A stretch of DNA of 64,000 nt, taken from contig NC_012877.2 in the NCBI RefSeq assembly GCF_000003195.3, positions 24,695,838 through 24,759,837 on the forward strand, in the 5' to 3' direction. Positions 1 to 12,384 of the stretch are shown piece after piece. How positions within the stretch are numbered: position 1 is the first letter of the stretch; each line of letters starts with the position of its first letter. Source of the DNA: Sorghum bicolor (lineage: Eukaryota > Streptophyta > Magnoliopsida > Poales > Poaceae). The position numbers and the translations under genes were made by a program. Below the pieces are notes generated by a model. It was not told the origin of the DNA and did no database searches. It saw nothing but the letters and a program-made list of their open reading frames with translations.

Positions 1-825
1 GGGAGCTATTTTTGAACATCCAAATGAACTTAAAATTTGATAACACTTGGTCCATTGGTTTCATCAATAAGAGTACTCCAACTCATATTAAGGAATCTAA
101 TTGTGTTACTATATGAATTTGGATAATAAAATCTCATAAAAAAGCTAACTCGCTGCTGTCACTTTCCGGGACAGCCAAAAATCTGGAGGTAGCAAATCAG
201 CACTGAATTGATTCTAGAGAGCTCAATTTGATTAGGATAGGAACCAAACTAGATCTTGATCCTTAAACAAAGTTTGTTCTACAGAAGCAAAACTACAACT
301 TTCATTTAGGGTCAAACCTCATAACTGCAACAGAAGTCAATCTTTCACTTTGTTCAAAGCAGTAACCCGATAAAGCTCCAAATAGGGTTTTAGGCCAATT
401 GAAGCATTTTCTCGATATAAGCTCAACATGAACCCTTCATGACTTTTGTTGTATAATTCATCTAGAGTCATATGAGAAAGTTTGGAAGGTTTGGTTCATG
501 AACTATGATTCTATTTCCTTAGTAGAGCCATTCCAACAAGGATATAACTTATCATTTCATGTGACTTCTTGATTCCAAACTTCACCAAACTTTTCCAGGG
601 ACCAACATAGATTGGGATGGATATGAGACATATGTAAAATGTTCCACTAGCATCATCCAAGCATACCTTTTAAAAAGGGCCTATATGTAAGTAAAGGTGC
701 ATCATCGAAGTCCAAGTTAGGGCTTACTTTCATAGATTGACTATGACCTCTTTATTACCACTGAACTTTTCATGTTTGAGCTCAAACCTAGTACTTAGCA
801 AGTGACAAACACCTGGGGTGTTACA
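1..825 (-). repeat. E 3' LTR (first 825 bp, truncated)
   Basis: Nearly identical to 8747-9573, with about 3% mismatches by eye plus small indels. It is preceded on the minus strand by a purine tract (826-842), so it is the 3' LTR of the minus-strand element. The rest of this LTR, about 4 kb, lies outside the window. Confidence 0.85.
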
Positions 826-842
826 GCCTTCCCCCCTTAAAG
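826..842 (-). other. E polypurine tract and end of ancestral pol
   Basis: On the minus strand this reads CTTTAAGGGGGGAAGGC directly before the LTR, the position of the plus-strand primer. The bases before it (about 843-862) read like the last codons of a Tekay pol and match the corresponding end of F at 34016-34050. This is the only pol remnant I can see in E. Confidence 0.7.
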
Positions 843-862
843 GAATCTCGTCCCGAGATTCG

Positions 863-3800
863 GTGCAAAAGACTTTTAAGGGAAGAAAACAATGTCACAC
901 ATCTCCCAACATTAGCGATAGCAGTGAGCTACTTTGCTTGGAACATCAGAGAAGCAAACTTGGTCCAAACATTTTCTGATACTTGCCCTTCATAGTAAAC
1001 CTTTATCCAGAGAATCTCCCTTTTTTTTGACTTCGGTGAAGAACTGTTACTTTAGGAGGAATCCAAGACAACACTGTTCCATGTACTTTGTTTCTGGTTG
1101 TTTAGAGCCTATGGAGTTACTTGTACCATTAGCTTCTTTTGAGAAACTAATGCGAGCCATATGAACTTCACACCAGGTCACAAGCTTCTAAGGGTTGCGC
1201 ATTATAGTGATTCCAGGCTCATTCACAAGATTTGAAAAGTAGTCCTCTACCAAAATGGTTGGATTACAACTTTCCATGCATTCAGTTCTCTTTCTCTAAT
1301 GAAAACATTGTACTTACCACCCAGTTAAGAGAATGGTGAATGTGATAGCTGACTTTGTTGGTTCAACATCTTCCATGATCATTTACTTTAAGGGATTCTT
1401 GTATCCAAACAACAACAGTTATCTAGGTTGAATCAGATGTAACTTTTTGGGTAACACATAGAAGGTACCCAAGGCATGTAAGAATTGGATAACCACTACT
1501 GACAAAGGATGATAGTGGGGCCTATAGATCTCCAACTGTTGCAAGTGTTCAACCAACTAAAGAAATAACGTACCACCATTAGGTTAAGCATGACCTTTCT
1601 TCATGATGCAGTTGCATTAGGTTGACTTGTACAATAGCAAAACCAATCCAGTGGAACTACTTTTGCCTTTGGGGCTTCCTTTGTAGGATCAGTCGGTAGC
1701 TCTGATATTGGAAATCTATTGATTGACACCTTTCAAAACATTTTTGACTCGCACCGGCATGAATGGGTATAAAGAATCTTATTTCATCATATAAGCACTA
1801 TCTATAAAGCAAGACATTACCTATATTGTAATCCATGGCACCAAAAATACCACTTTCTACACAAAGGATGATCAATATCAAAACTGAGATTGTAGATTTC
1901 TAACCCTTTTGGGTTTTGGTTCATATTTCACCAATTACCACTCACATTTCCATGAAATTTGGTAGAAATATAGATCCATGAGTCTTCTAACCTCTAACCA
2001 AAATTCAGCTCAAATAGGTACCATTTGCATAAGCAGAACATATACATGCTAAACTTTTTCGATGCTGAAACGACAGCGTTCCAGACTGACAAGACATCTC
2101 TCAACTCCACAGTTTAGTTCACTATTTGACAAAATATATCTTTTGCGGTTGTCAATCCATCATTACCTTGCTTAAGATTAGCCTTGTGACTAGCAATCAA
2201 TCAATTGGCTCTCAGCACTAAAATTTCCAAAGCTCCACACTTAACCACAACAATTGCGGTTGACGCCTAACCATTAGTCACCCTCAAAGCCAGGAGATAA
2301 GGATTCATGATAAAGATGGTTAACTTTAGTCGTATCACCACGACGCACATAAAGATCAAGACTTTGGAAAACTAGATCATAAGCACAATAGTGATGACTG
2401 ATGTTTGTTCAACAAATAACTTGTCCAACATTAAGTGTCGTGCGTCCTTTTTGGTTCGGTGTGGATGACCAATGTTGCTCATTAAATGGCCATCATCATT
2501 GCAGGGATAGTTAAATAGTGTCACTTGTCTACCACCTCTTGCAGTCTGTCAATGTTTATGTCAGTGACCCATTCTTCAAAGGTAATCCTCTTTGTAACTT
2601 CATAGGAAGTTCTTGTTACTTGCACGTGAAGTAAGGATCTTCTGATCAAATCTGGATAGATAATTAAGGACAAACTCATGATGAGATGACACATTGGTGT
2701 AGTTCTATAATGGATCATGGCTAGCAACAACGATACCAGCGCGTGCCAAGCAGCACAACCATGTGTCGGCCGCCACAAGGGGCTTTCGGTTTCGTCACGC
2801 CACCATCAATCATTATCCAAGGCACCATTACCGAACATACAACCCAAAGGAAATCTCTCATGGTAAAAATTGAGTTGCATAGCAGCGAGCACTTTGCAAA
2901 AGAGGGGGTATCAAACTGAGATAGTCATGAGATTAGAGGTCCACAAGGAGGTGATTTAAAAATTAAACATAGTACTAGAGAACATAGATCACATGAGATT
3001 AAGACGGATAAACACCAAGAGACTCAAGAGAGATGGAGATAAAATGATTGAGATTTAAAAGATGGAATCAATGCATAGATTAGGGTTTCAGTTGGTACAA
3101 CAACAACATGACCTACAAGGAAAAGATTTTTGTAGATCCATGCAACAACCGATTAGTGTAGCACTAGATCGATCGAGATGACAAGGAGAAGAGAGATCTG
3201 ATAGGAATTCTTAGGGTAGGATCTTGATACATAGGAGTAAGACACCCACGACATAACAAGCATGTAAGAAAGATAAGCTCGGAATCATGAGTCAGATTAG
3301 GGTATGGATACAAAACATTCAAGGCTAACAACCATACACAAGCTCAAGCTCTTTATCATTGGAATCTACTTGGAGACAACTGTGAGATTAAAGTGACATG
3401 AGTGTTGTTCAAGGATAAGGCTCTTCAACACTTGCATGCTTACTAGGGACAGAAAGGTAACAACTATGACACTACCTAGTTAACAACACATCTACTAAAA
3501 CGTCAGGGTTTTAAGCAATCATGTGAGAACATCAATCACACTATCTCCAACAATCATTACTAAGCACAAAGTTTGCAGATAAGAAGTAGTCATCTAAAGC
3601 AACGCTATTACACATGAATATACAAAACATGATAGTAAGGTGCTTTTATCTTTTACTTCCTTTTACTAGAAAGGTGTATGTTTCTTCTCCAGTCGTGAAA
3701 ACAAATTTTAACCTATGTTTAAAAGACTAATTATCTTAGAGATGTGCATCATACTGACAGGGTGCACAGACAGATCACAACAGGCAAAACAAAGCAAATT

Positions 3801-3950
3801 ATACCCTATGTCTAATTATAGCTATTCAAGCAACATGGAGCAAAGCATTTTGTCTAACTGCACTGACAAGCAAGGTGACACCACATTGATTCCTATGTTA
3901 CTCATTGTTAGAACAAAGGTGAGAGAAGCATAGTTATATATAAGGCAACA
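863..3950. other. E internal region, no recognisable coding content
   Basis: About 3.1 kb of AT-rich DNA in which I recognise no gag, protease, RT or integrase motif on either strand. The open frames are short and have no family signature. One small frame at 3715-3933 looks superficially like a bacterial lipoprotein but is not credible here. The stretch may be decayed or captured filler of a non-autonomous element. Confidence 0.6.
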
Positions 3951-4670
3951 ATCATGATGATGCATGCTTCGTCCTATTCGTCCTCACAAAATTGCCAGGT
4001 GGCAATCACGTTCTATGTCGGTGGCATAACACGTACACTCTCGACATATAGCTAGTCGTAATATTCAATTTACATATTCGTGGTTAGCATACCTGTAGAA
4101 AATTCATTTGAGCCCACCCACAGTATGAAACATGCAATACAAGATTTAAAGTCTATGCACTCCACACACGTGTGTCCCCATACCCGTATGTGTAGTGCTA
4201 CTACCCACATCATCGTCCTAGCGACGGCATCGCCTCTAAGGACGGAATCACCCATCATGAGGTACCTTTTCACGGGCACATGTAAAATGTGCACATGATC
4301 CAGTACCAAAAGCACTTCCCTAGATCGGCGGTATATCCGATCATGCTCTCACAACTCACACTTACCGAGGCGTAGAGGAAAAAAAGTGATCCATACATTA
4401 CCATTCAAATGAATGGCACTCATACTATTGCACGCCGTATGAGCAACGAAATAGAAATATGATGCAAAAACCCCCAAGTTAGTACTTAAATAAGCCACCT
4501 AAAGGTCTTTAATTGGGCATAGAGGAAATGACCACTGGCATACTTAGATAAAACCATTTTAAATTTGAACACACCTATATATATAATAGCTATAAGTTGT
4601 CAAAAACTGATTTTATAAAACAAAATCTTTTGTTTTAAATACACATATGACAAGTTTAATGTTGAACCTT
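3951..4670 (-). other. E 5' leader, homologous to the F leader
   Basis: Read on the minus strand, this resembles the leader of F at about 27403-28105. For example, the blocks at 4080-4260 match the complement of 27820-27985. Homology stops near 3950, just before the point where F begins its H3-like frame, so E lost or never had that frame. Confidence 0.65.
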
Positions 4671-4682
4671 GCTCTGATACCA
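4671..4682 (-). other. E primer-binding site (initiator tRNA-Met type)
   Basis: The minus strand reads TGGTATCAGAGC, the standard plant site complementary to the 3' end of initiator tRNA-Met, two bases after the LTR end CTGTTACA. This fixes the orientation and the inner end of the 5' LTR. Confidence 0.92.
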
Positions 4683-5109
4683 GCTGTAACAGAACCGTCC
4701 AATTTACAAGAGATCAACTATGAAAAACTCCCACTAAAGCAGTTGCTTTAACATAATCAAACTCTCTTAAACCCGGTAGTCCGTGAAATCACGAGGGATT
4801 TCAAACCAACCATCTTACAAGACAAGATCGTAGTGATTCAACATAACAAGTCACATGTTACATCCATTTCACAAGTAGTTTGAAATACATCGGAGTTCAA
4901 TAGAGTTATTACAACTTGAGTTGAAAAGTAGCGAAAGCAAAGTAATTTCAAACTAATATAGCCCTCATTTCAAATACATGCCAGTATCCGGGTCAATTCC
5001 AACAAAAGCAGCATAGATGAGGTAACTAAGAAGGATCATGCCCAAGATCTTACTCCTCTAATATGGTAGGAGTCATCCAACTCTTGCAGTAGCCATGATA
5101 CTTCACAAC

Positions 5110-5163
5110 CTGCAACAAGTGGGAATAAACCCTCAGTACGAGAAGGTACTCAGCTAGACTTAC
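5110..5163 (-). promoter_or_regulatory. Conserved splice donor/acceptor-like module in the E LTR
   Basis: On the minus strand a strong donor-like GTAAGT (5163-5158) is followed by a stem-loop sequence close to CTGAGTAC-loop-GTACTCAG and then TTGCAG (5115-5110). The same arrangement is in both F LTRs (26907-26965 and about 37496-37554), although surrounding sequence has diverged. At about 54 nt it is short for a plant intron, so the donor may instead serve acceptors further downstream. Confidence 0.5.
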
Positions 5164-5374
5164 CCGTCATAAACCAGAAATAATATGACACCAAGGAGTA
5201 TGCAAGGCTTTATTGGTGGGGCTGGCTTGACAACACTTTTTGCATAAAAAGCTTAAGTTACAGGTAAGTAAATTTTCAGGTATTTAGCTCAAGTTAATAA
5301 TCATTACCTGTCATCTATATTAGCACCTGTACTAGAGCAATCACTTGATTAAGATACAACAGTAGTACCCATAT

Positions 5375-5842
5375 TTGATGTGGCATTTCCAACATCATCA
5401 TACCATAACCATCCAAGTGTTCCATAAACATTACTACGATGACGAAGCTCAAGTCAAGTGCTCACTATCCAGGAGCGATGGCGATTCGAATCGATTTCTA
5501 ACCAGCTGGCGAGTTTATTCCCCACACAAACCACACTCACCAGCCAAAGTGAGCTACAGGTCACCATATTGCACTATCCAGGACCAATTCACGGGTTCGG
5601 CAGGCACCGCCAGTACCCGAGGACCGTTCCGGCGACCGAGGTATCCAAGGTATACCAAGGTTGCGCGCCGCGCCCTCGTCGTCACCAATACAGCACATGG
5701 CGGCTCAACTCCCGGCCCGGATAGTGTTCAGGCTTCGCGGTCGGAACGACTTATCCTTCCAGCTAAGTGTGGGGCATGCGTTCAACATGACAAGAGGGCC
5801 GTCAACGATCGGTCCTTAATCGACATAGGCGGGGATAGATAG
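5375..5842 (+). other. Conserved GC-rich LTR block with an antisense open frame
   Basis: A 155-codon open frame runs antisense to E, inside its 5' LTR. Most of its central segment is shared with the antisense strand of the F LTRs (26650-26205 and 37245-36928). The F copies carry an insertion of about 13 nt, which shifts the frame. That favours conservation of the DNA or RNA sequence over a protein. No known domain is recognised. Confidence 0.45.
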
Positions 5843-7949
5843 GCACCCAAGACCTCCATGTCTTGTTACTTCTCTACCATCGTCCCGCCCGGTCTCCAAT
5901 TATTCCTCCTCATCACTTGGTTATTTCCATGATAGCATATATAGCCAACCTTTTCAAGTGTCCACCTGTCTTGCTCAGGTGACAGGACATCACCTGGCTT
6001 CTACCGGTCTAAGCATATCTAAGCATTTAGATTTGATACTGAATCTACATAGGGTTATAGGTATATTTGCTGGACAAGGAGTGATATATGCAGCAAGGGT
6101 TTCACCCAACTCCTATACTTAATGCAACAATACATATATAACATATATTCTCAATTGCATTCAAAAGTAGTAGGAGACATATAATGCTCCGGGGCTTGCC
6201 TGGGATCAACACTGAGTCAGTTCAGTTAGTTGCTCCATCTTGATGACATCTTAGGTCGCAACACTAGCTTAGTCCTTCCACCTTTGGGATGGGTCCACCC
6301 AACACCGTCTTCGGGTTTGTTCCCACACCAAGACCTTCACGTGATTCATCTACCGCACCTAGATGAGATGCAAGATGCCAGTGCATGAATATGCAGAATA
6401 GTGACACAACATGCATTACATAAAAGTATGCAAGACACATGCATCTAAGTTATTTAACTAACATCACACAACTAACTATAGAGAGCAAGCATATCAATCA
6501 TGACACAAGTTTAATAAGGTTACAAGTGTATTACTTAATCACCGCTAAAGACGTGTATCATAGTTAGCACACACCAAGTAAAGCAATCAAGCATTCATGC
6601 ATTTTCAGCAATTCTGGACATACATGCAGCAACTCAGTAATTAAATCATAACTGGGGTTACACAACTCCAAAAACTATGCAATAGGACATTCTGGGAAGA
6701 TTATCAAATTATCTACAATTCATCTTTAATCATCTCAGTATGATTAACAAGTTAACCAAGTCAAACATGCATAACCATAGAATCTGGTCCAGAAATTTCC
6801 AGAGAACAAGCGTTTCAAAGAATGAACTTCATACTACTGTAACTCACAAACCACTTAGCCACATGATATGAAACTTTACCACAAGATATATTAATAAGTT
6901 GTCTACATCTTTTATATATACATGTTTCACAGCAAACAACATTTATATCATGGAATTAATTGCATAAATAAAACTGCTCATGCTGTCCAAACAGTAGAGG
7001 TACAATTACAAACAGAAAACTAATAGGTAATTCAAAGCAGCATAACTGGAGTTGTAGACCTCCACGAAACATAATTCTTATATTTGTGGAAAGCTTATAA
7101 AGTTACCTACAACTTTCTTAATATCATCTAAATATGATTCCACAGTTAACAAGGTCACTTAACCTCATAATGACATCTCTGTCCAAAACATGGACAGAAT
7201 CTGTCATGCCACATTAAACAGCTATAACTTGAGGTTCACATGTCCATAAATTATGGTTATGTACTTTATAGAAAGCTTACTAAATTGTGAACAACTTTGT
7301 TATAAACATCTAGAGATAAATCTACCACTAACAAGGTCTTACATTACCAACAATGCAATCATGTCTGGGTTTAGACAGAAACTGGAGCAGTACTTTAAAC
7401 CACTATAACTAAACATGTGTTTAACTAAAAATTGTGCTATTTACCTTTCTGGAAAGCTTATGAAAAGTACTACAACTTATATATTTTCATTCAGGCAAGA
7501 TTCACAACTTAACTGAGCCAAACTATCAGTCCTAAATTCATGAAACTTTTACCAGACATCAAATATCTTAGGAAAAGCACTTCACAATATTTTCACATTT
7601 ATTCGAGCAATACTACAGCAGTTATGAAAAAGACAAAAATAACAAGCAATTAAGACCTAACTGCCTAAATCTATTTTTTACGACAAAAACATCAAACAAA
7701 ACCATGCCATATTATAGATCTACTGCATAGAGAATTTCACAAGGATTCCAAAAAGTCCACATTTGCTATTTTTCGACTTTTCTATGAATTACTATGCATT
7801 TCCAAATATCATCCAGAAATCTGCATAAAGAAAAGATAAAGGAAAACACTTTTTCTTTGCGAACCCTGTACTTTCTCGAAATCATCCGCAGTCTAGATGC
7901 ACTATTTATAAGAGTCTTGGCTTCGCATCTGGAACCCTGAGTAGTTTCT

Positions 7950-8400
7950 TATTCTAACCCGAGGTCCCTGCATTCTTCTTCTTACGGGAGGAGACGACAT
8001 GGCCATTGTCGTCCGGCTTCGGGATCCACCTGAGAGCGGCCGATGGCAGCAGGAGGCAGCCGGCGGCCTGGCCTCGGCTAGCCATGGCCACGCCCGGCCC
8101 TGGCCTTGGCCGGCTGCAGCGAGCAGCAGTAGGAGCTCGAGCTCCGGCTCTGCCATGCCGATGGCGAGCGTTAGAGGGAGGGAGAGGGCGCGAGGGGGAG
8201 CCAGGGGGAGGTGGAGATGGGTGCGTGGACTGCAAAGAAGAGCAAGGGGGAAGCGTCTGGCGTCCACATTGTGAGCAGGGAGGCAGAGGCACGCGGCAGC
8301 AGCACTCTGCAATGGTGGAGCGCGCTCTGGTGCATGGCGCCCACGCAGACATTTCATCGAAGACGTGGCGCACGTCGGAGTAGGCAAGGTGGGAGGCGAT
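7950..8400. other. GC-rich island within the E LTR
   Basis: A sharply GC-rich stretch in an otherwise AT-rich LTR, with overlapping long frames on both strands that reflect composition rather than coding. F has a comparable island at 23960-24800. It could mark the transcription start region or a captured CpG-rich gene fragment. I recognise no protein in it. Confidence 0.5.
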
Positions 8401-9607
8401 TTTGGGCTTGCTCCAGGCCGAATTTGGAGATGGGCCAAAAACGAAGTTTGCTCACCCCGCCGTGCTCTACAACTTTGTTTAAGGGTGCTAAGTCATTAGA
8501 CCAACAGATCAGGATATAACTTGATGCCAAGTCACGAGTGTCAACGTATTGACGGTGATTAGCAAAACCAAGAATTAATGGTCCAAACCATGTCAAACTT
8601 GATGCAACTTTTTGCATGCTCTTCTCCAAATAATTATCCACAACTTTTATTCTTGGACCAACTTGATTTTCTTTACAAAAACATGAGAACGCGGCATGCC
8701 CACGAGTCGATGTCCGTTTAGCGATAAATTAATCTTTTGCTGTTTTGGGAGCTATTTTTGAACATCCAAATGAACTTAAAATTTGATAACACTTGGTCCA
8801 TTGGTTTCATCAAGAAGAGTACTCCAACTCATATTAAGGAATCTAATTGTGTTACTATATGAATTTGGATAATAAAATGTCACAAAGAAGCTAACTCGCT
8901 GCTGTCACTTTCCGGGACTTGGCCAAAAATCTGGAGGTAGCAAATCAGCACTGAATTGATTCTAGGGAGCTCAATTTGATTAGGATAGGAATCAAACTAG
9001 CTCTTGATCCTTAAAAAAGCTTTGTTCTACAGAAGAAAAACTACAACTTTCATTTAGGGTCAAACCTCATAACTGCAACAGAAGTCAATCTTTCACTTTG
9101 GTCAAAGCAGTAACCGGATAAAGCTCCAAATAGGGTTTTAGGCCAATTGAAGCATTTTCTCGACATAAGCTCAACATGAACCCTTCATGACTTTTGTTGT
9201 ATAATTCATCTAGAGTCATATGAGCAGGTTTGGAAGGTTTGGTTCATGACCTATGATTCTATTTCCTTAATAGAGTCATTCCAACAAGGATATAACTTAT
9301 CATTTCATGTGACTTCTTGATTCCAAACGTCACCAACCTTTTCCAGGGACCAACATAGATTGGGATGGATATGAGACACATCGAAAATGTTCCACTAGCA
9401 TCATCCAAGCATACCTTTTAAAAAGGGCCTATATGTAAGTAAAGGTGCATGATCCAAGTCCAAGTTAGTGCTTACTTTCATAGATTGACTATGACCTCTT
9501 TATTACCACTAAACTTTTCATGTTTGAGCTCAAACCCAGTACTTAGCAAGTGACAAACACCTGGGGTGTTACAATAGCAACTCCTAACGACTGCTTAACA
9601 TTGGCGC

Positions 9608-10728
9608 ATGCAGATGGTGCAAACGCGTGGCGGGGGTAACAGCAACCCCGGTCTTGGAGAAGGTTCATCCGGGGGTGGGGCTCGCAGGAATAAGGGAAGA
9701 GCACCCTCACCGCCACCACCACCACCTCCTCCGTACACCACGGAAGTGTTTTTGGCATAGTTTCTGGGGAGCCAATATAACATGGAGGAGATGCAGCGCA
9801 ATATGGAAGAAGCCTTCCTCAATATAGCTGACAACACCCGCCGTGGGGATAACCAAGGCGGCCGTGAAGTAAATCAGTACAGCTCTTTCAAGGACTTCAT
9901 GGATACCAAACCACCAGTCTTTAAGGAGGCCGTGGAACCGCTCGAGGCAGATGAATGGATACCATGGAGCAGAAGTTCCGTCTCCTTCCAATGACCGAAG
10001 AACTCAAGGCAGATTATGCAGCGCATCAGTTGCGGAGGCCTGCTGGGATATGGTGGTCCCATCATCGCACCACCTACCCAGAGGGGACCCCGATCACCTG
10101 GAACCGCTACACCACTGCCTATTGGGGAAATTATATACCTCCTGGTGTGGTGGAAATGATGGTTGGAGAGTTCATGAAGCTGTCTTAGGGGACTAAGTCT
10201 GTGAAAGAGTATCTGCACGCTTTTAATAATCTTGCTTGTTACGCTCCCGAGTTCGTGAACATAGAGGCCAAGAAGATTGCTAGTTTCTAGAGAGGCTTGA
10301 GCCCAAAGATGTTGAAGACCATGGGTACAGGGACCTGGGCTACTTTCAATGCCTACATCAGTGACTGTCTGACTCACGAGAACAATAACAACAACTATAG
10401 TGCATCCAAGTCACGCAAAAGGGCTTTCGAAGCCGGATCGTCTCAGTCCAGGGCACCTGTGGCAGGGCGTCAGCAGTATCATCCTCCTGCCCCAGGTGCT
10501 AGGTTTCGACCACCGCAGAAGTGGAGCACAGGGCATCCAACACAGCAGAAGCCGTACAAGGTAGCGGTAGCTCCCGCCAAGCCAAAGACAAATCAAGCTG
10601 CAGCACCTGCTGCCAACGCCATGACCAAGGGGCCATGCTATAACTGCCACAAGATGGGGCACTTTGCTAAAGAATGTCCCTACCCCAAGAAGCAGCAGAT
10701 GACCTACCCAACCTGTGTGCACCATACC
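9608..10728 (+). pseudogene. gag: D gag (capsid/nucleocapsid), decayed
   Basis: Encodes the structural protein of virus-like particles. The frame starts at ATG 9608 or 9614, right after an acceptor-like GCATGCAG also found before F's gag. It has a Gly/Ser/Pro-rich N-terminus, a capsid region similar to F, and a zinc knuckle of the CX2CX4HX4C type (CYNCHKMGHFAKEC, about 10636-10680). It is broken by an in-frame TAG at about 9760, a frame change near 9960 and TAG codons near 10186 and 10288. The TAG near 10186 sits at the same codon as the TAG at 30144 in F. Family assignment is firm; the copy cannot be functional. Confidence 0.85.
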
Positions 10729-12251
10729 TCGATAGAGGAGATCCCGGAAGGAGAACCGGTAACAGCTAGTATGTTCCCTGTCAACCAACATCTTGCAGTT
10801 GTTTTATTTGATTCTGGATCATCGCATTCATTCATGAGCCAAGCATTTGCACAAAAGCATGATCAACCAGTTACCGAGTTGGGTTGTGGTTATCGCATCA
10901 GTTCAGCTAGGGCTGATGTGTTGACTAGCAAAGCAGTAACAGGGGCTACCTTAGATATCAGTGGCTGAAGGTTCCGTGTAAACCTTGTAGTCATGCTAGG
11001 GTTGGTTTTGGACGTTATCATTGGGATGAATAAGATGACTGACTAGGGTGCAGTTATAGATGTTGGGCACAGAACTCTCTCCCTTAAGGATCCATAGGGG
11101 GAGGGCAGGCTTTAGGTCAGGTTACCCCGACGCTTTGACTTCGCCAGTCTTTCATGTGCAGTACAGGTGGTTTCACTAGAGCACTACCAGTGGTCTATGA
11201 GTTTCCTGATGTTTTTCTCGAGGAGTTGCCAGAACTTCCCCCGGATAGGGAAGTAGACTTTGTAATAGAGTTGATACCAGGTATAGCGCCGATCTCTAGA
11301 AGACCGTACCGGATGCCACCTAATGAGCTCCCTGAATTGAAGACGCAGCTGAAGGAGCTGCTGGATAAAGGTTTCATCCGACCGAGTTCGTCCGAATGTT
11401 ACTGTCCGACACTGTTCGTGAAAAAGAAGGATCAATCTCTGCTCATGTGCATGGACTATCGTCCACTCAATGCAGTGATAATTAAGAATAAGTATCCCTT
11501 GCCACGTATTGATATCTTGTTTGATCAGTTGTCCAAGGAAAAAGTGTTCTCCAAGATAGATTTGAGATCCGGGTATCACCAAATCAAGATCCGTCTGCAA
11601 GATATACCAAAGACTGCTTTCTCTACCAGATATGGGTTGTATGAGTATCTTGTCATGTCCTTTGGATTGACGAATGCTCCTGCATACTTTATGTATCTGA
11701 TGAACTCCGTGTTTATGCCAGAGTTAGACAAATTTGTTGTGGTGTTCATCGATGACATCCTGGTCTATTCAGAGAATGAGCAAGATCATGCCGAGCATCT
11801 AAGAGTTGTGCTAACACGACTGCGAGAACATCAGTTATATGCAAAGTTCAGCAAGTGTGAGTTCTGGCTTAAGAAAGTCCCTTTCTTAGGGCACATTCTG
11901 TCAGCAGAAGGAATTGCTGTGGATCCATCAAAGGTACAGGAAGTCATGGACTGGAAGGCACCAACTTCTGTCTCGGAAGTTCGAAGCTTTCTTGGTTTAG
12001 CCGGGTATTATCGTCGTTTCATTCCTGACTTCTCCAAGATAGCAAAGCCAATGACTAGTTTGCTACAAAAGGATCATAAGTTTGCTTGGACAGAAGGGTG
12101 TGAAGTAGCCTTCCGCACCTTGCGAAAGCTACTGACCAGTGCTCCTATTCTAGCACAACCAAATATCGAGAAGCCTTTTGATGTGTTCTGTGACGCATCG
12201 AAAAGTGGTTTAGGATGTGTGTTGATGCAAGAAGGAAGAGTTATAGCTTAT
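10729..12251 (+). pseudogene. pol: D pol, protease and reverse transcriptase part, interrupted by A
   Basis: The protease keeps an intact active-site motif FDSGSS (about 10806-10823). Between 10966 and 11153 there are several stops and frame changes. The 11154-12251 stretch is a nearly complete Ty3/gypsy RT with the catalytic FIDDIL box (about 11747-11764) and the beginning of RNase H ([10 protein letters not shown] near 12188). The frame ends where the LTR of A starts, in the middle of RNase H; its continuation is at 62550. Sequence and layout closely match F. Confidence 0.88.
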
Positions 12252-12384
12252 TGTTGGGTACCATAAAAAGGGATACCCAAATCGGAGCAATAAAAAACGC
12301 AAAGGACAAAGCAAATTAACCGCAAACACCAAGGCACAGGCCCCAGCTCATCTGACTCCTGGATCTCAGGACCAAACCATGACA

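Larger units (their letters stand above)
1..9573 (-). mobile_element. Element E: long-LTR Tekay/Del-like retrotransposon, non-autonomous, truncated by the window edge
   Basis: A minus-strand LTR element. Bases 1-825 repeat at 8747-9573, and the + strand copies both end GGGGTGTTACA, so on the minus strand the LTR begins TGTAACACCCC. A primer-binding site complementary to initiator tRNA-Met lies at 4671-4682, just inside the 5' LTR (4685-9573). The 3' LTR is cut off by the window. The internal part is only about 3.85 kb and has no recognisable gag or pol, although the last ~30 nt of a Tekay pol (the SGRDSF-type end) remain beside the polypurine tract. I infer a non-autonomous derivative that depended on autonomous relatives such as F or D. 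It was inserted in the leader of D, upstream of D's gag; the expected duplication ATAGC at 9574-9578 cannot be checked because its partner is outside the window. Confidence 0.85.
4685..9573 (-). repeat. E 5' LTR, about 4.9 kb
   Basis: On the minus strand it starts TGTAACACCCC at 9573 and ends CTGTTACA at 4685. Its first 827 bp repeat as the 3' LTR at 1-825. The half nearest the primer site (about 4685-6050) is clearly homologous to the same part of F's LTRs, while the distal (U3-like) half is not. It contains a GC-rich island (7950-8400), a conserved GC-rich block (about 5450-5830) and a conserved splice-site/hairpin module (5110-5163). I could not place a TATA box with confidence. Confidence 0.85.
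9574..12251 (+). mobile_element. Element D (left part): Tekay/Del-like retrotransposon, host of the nest
   Basis: Plus-strand gag and pol of a Ty3/gypsy chromovirus, colinear with F (29540-32210). Its leader is interrupted on the left by E and its RNase H region by A at 12251. The remainder resumes at 62550. No LTR of D is in the window. It is the oldest layer and carries several stops and frameshifts. Confidence 0.88.

Noticed and set aside
3715..3933. 72-codon frame that starts like a bacterial lipoprotein signal with an LTGC box
   Set aside because: It lies in the non-coding interior of a plant retrotransposon, has no homologous partner in other copies, and the rest of the frame is not protein-like.
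4671..4682. tRNA gene
   Set aside because: This and the other tRNA-like matches (13346, 27391, 53341, 56720) are primer-binding sites only 12-18 nt long, without tRNA structure.
7902..8438. Overlapping long frames on both strands (up to 178 codons) as a host gene
   Set aside because: They are a by-product of the GC-rich island in E's LTR; composition is low-complexity and no domain is seen.
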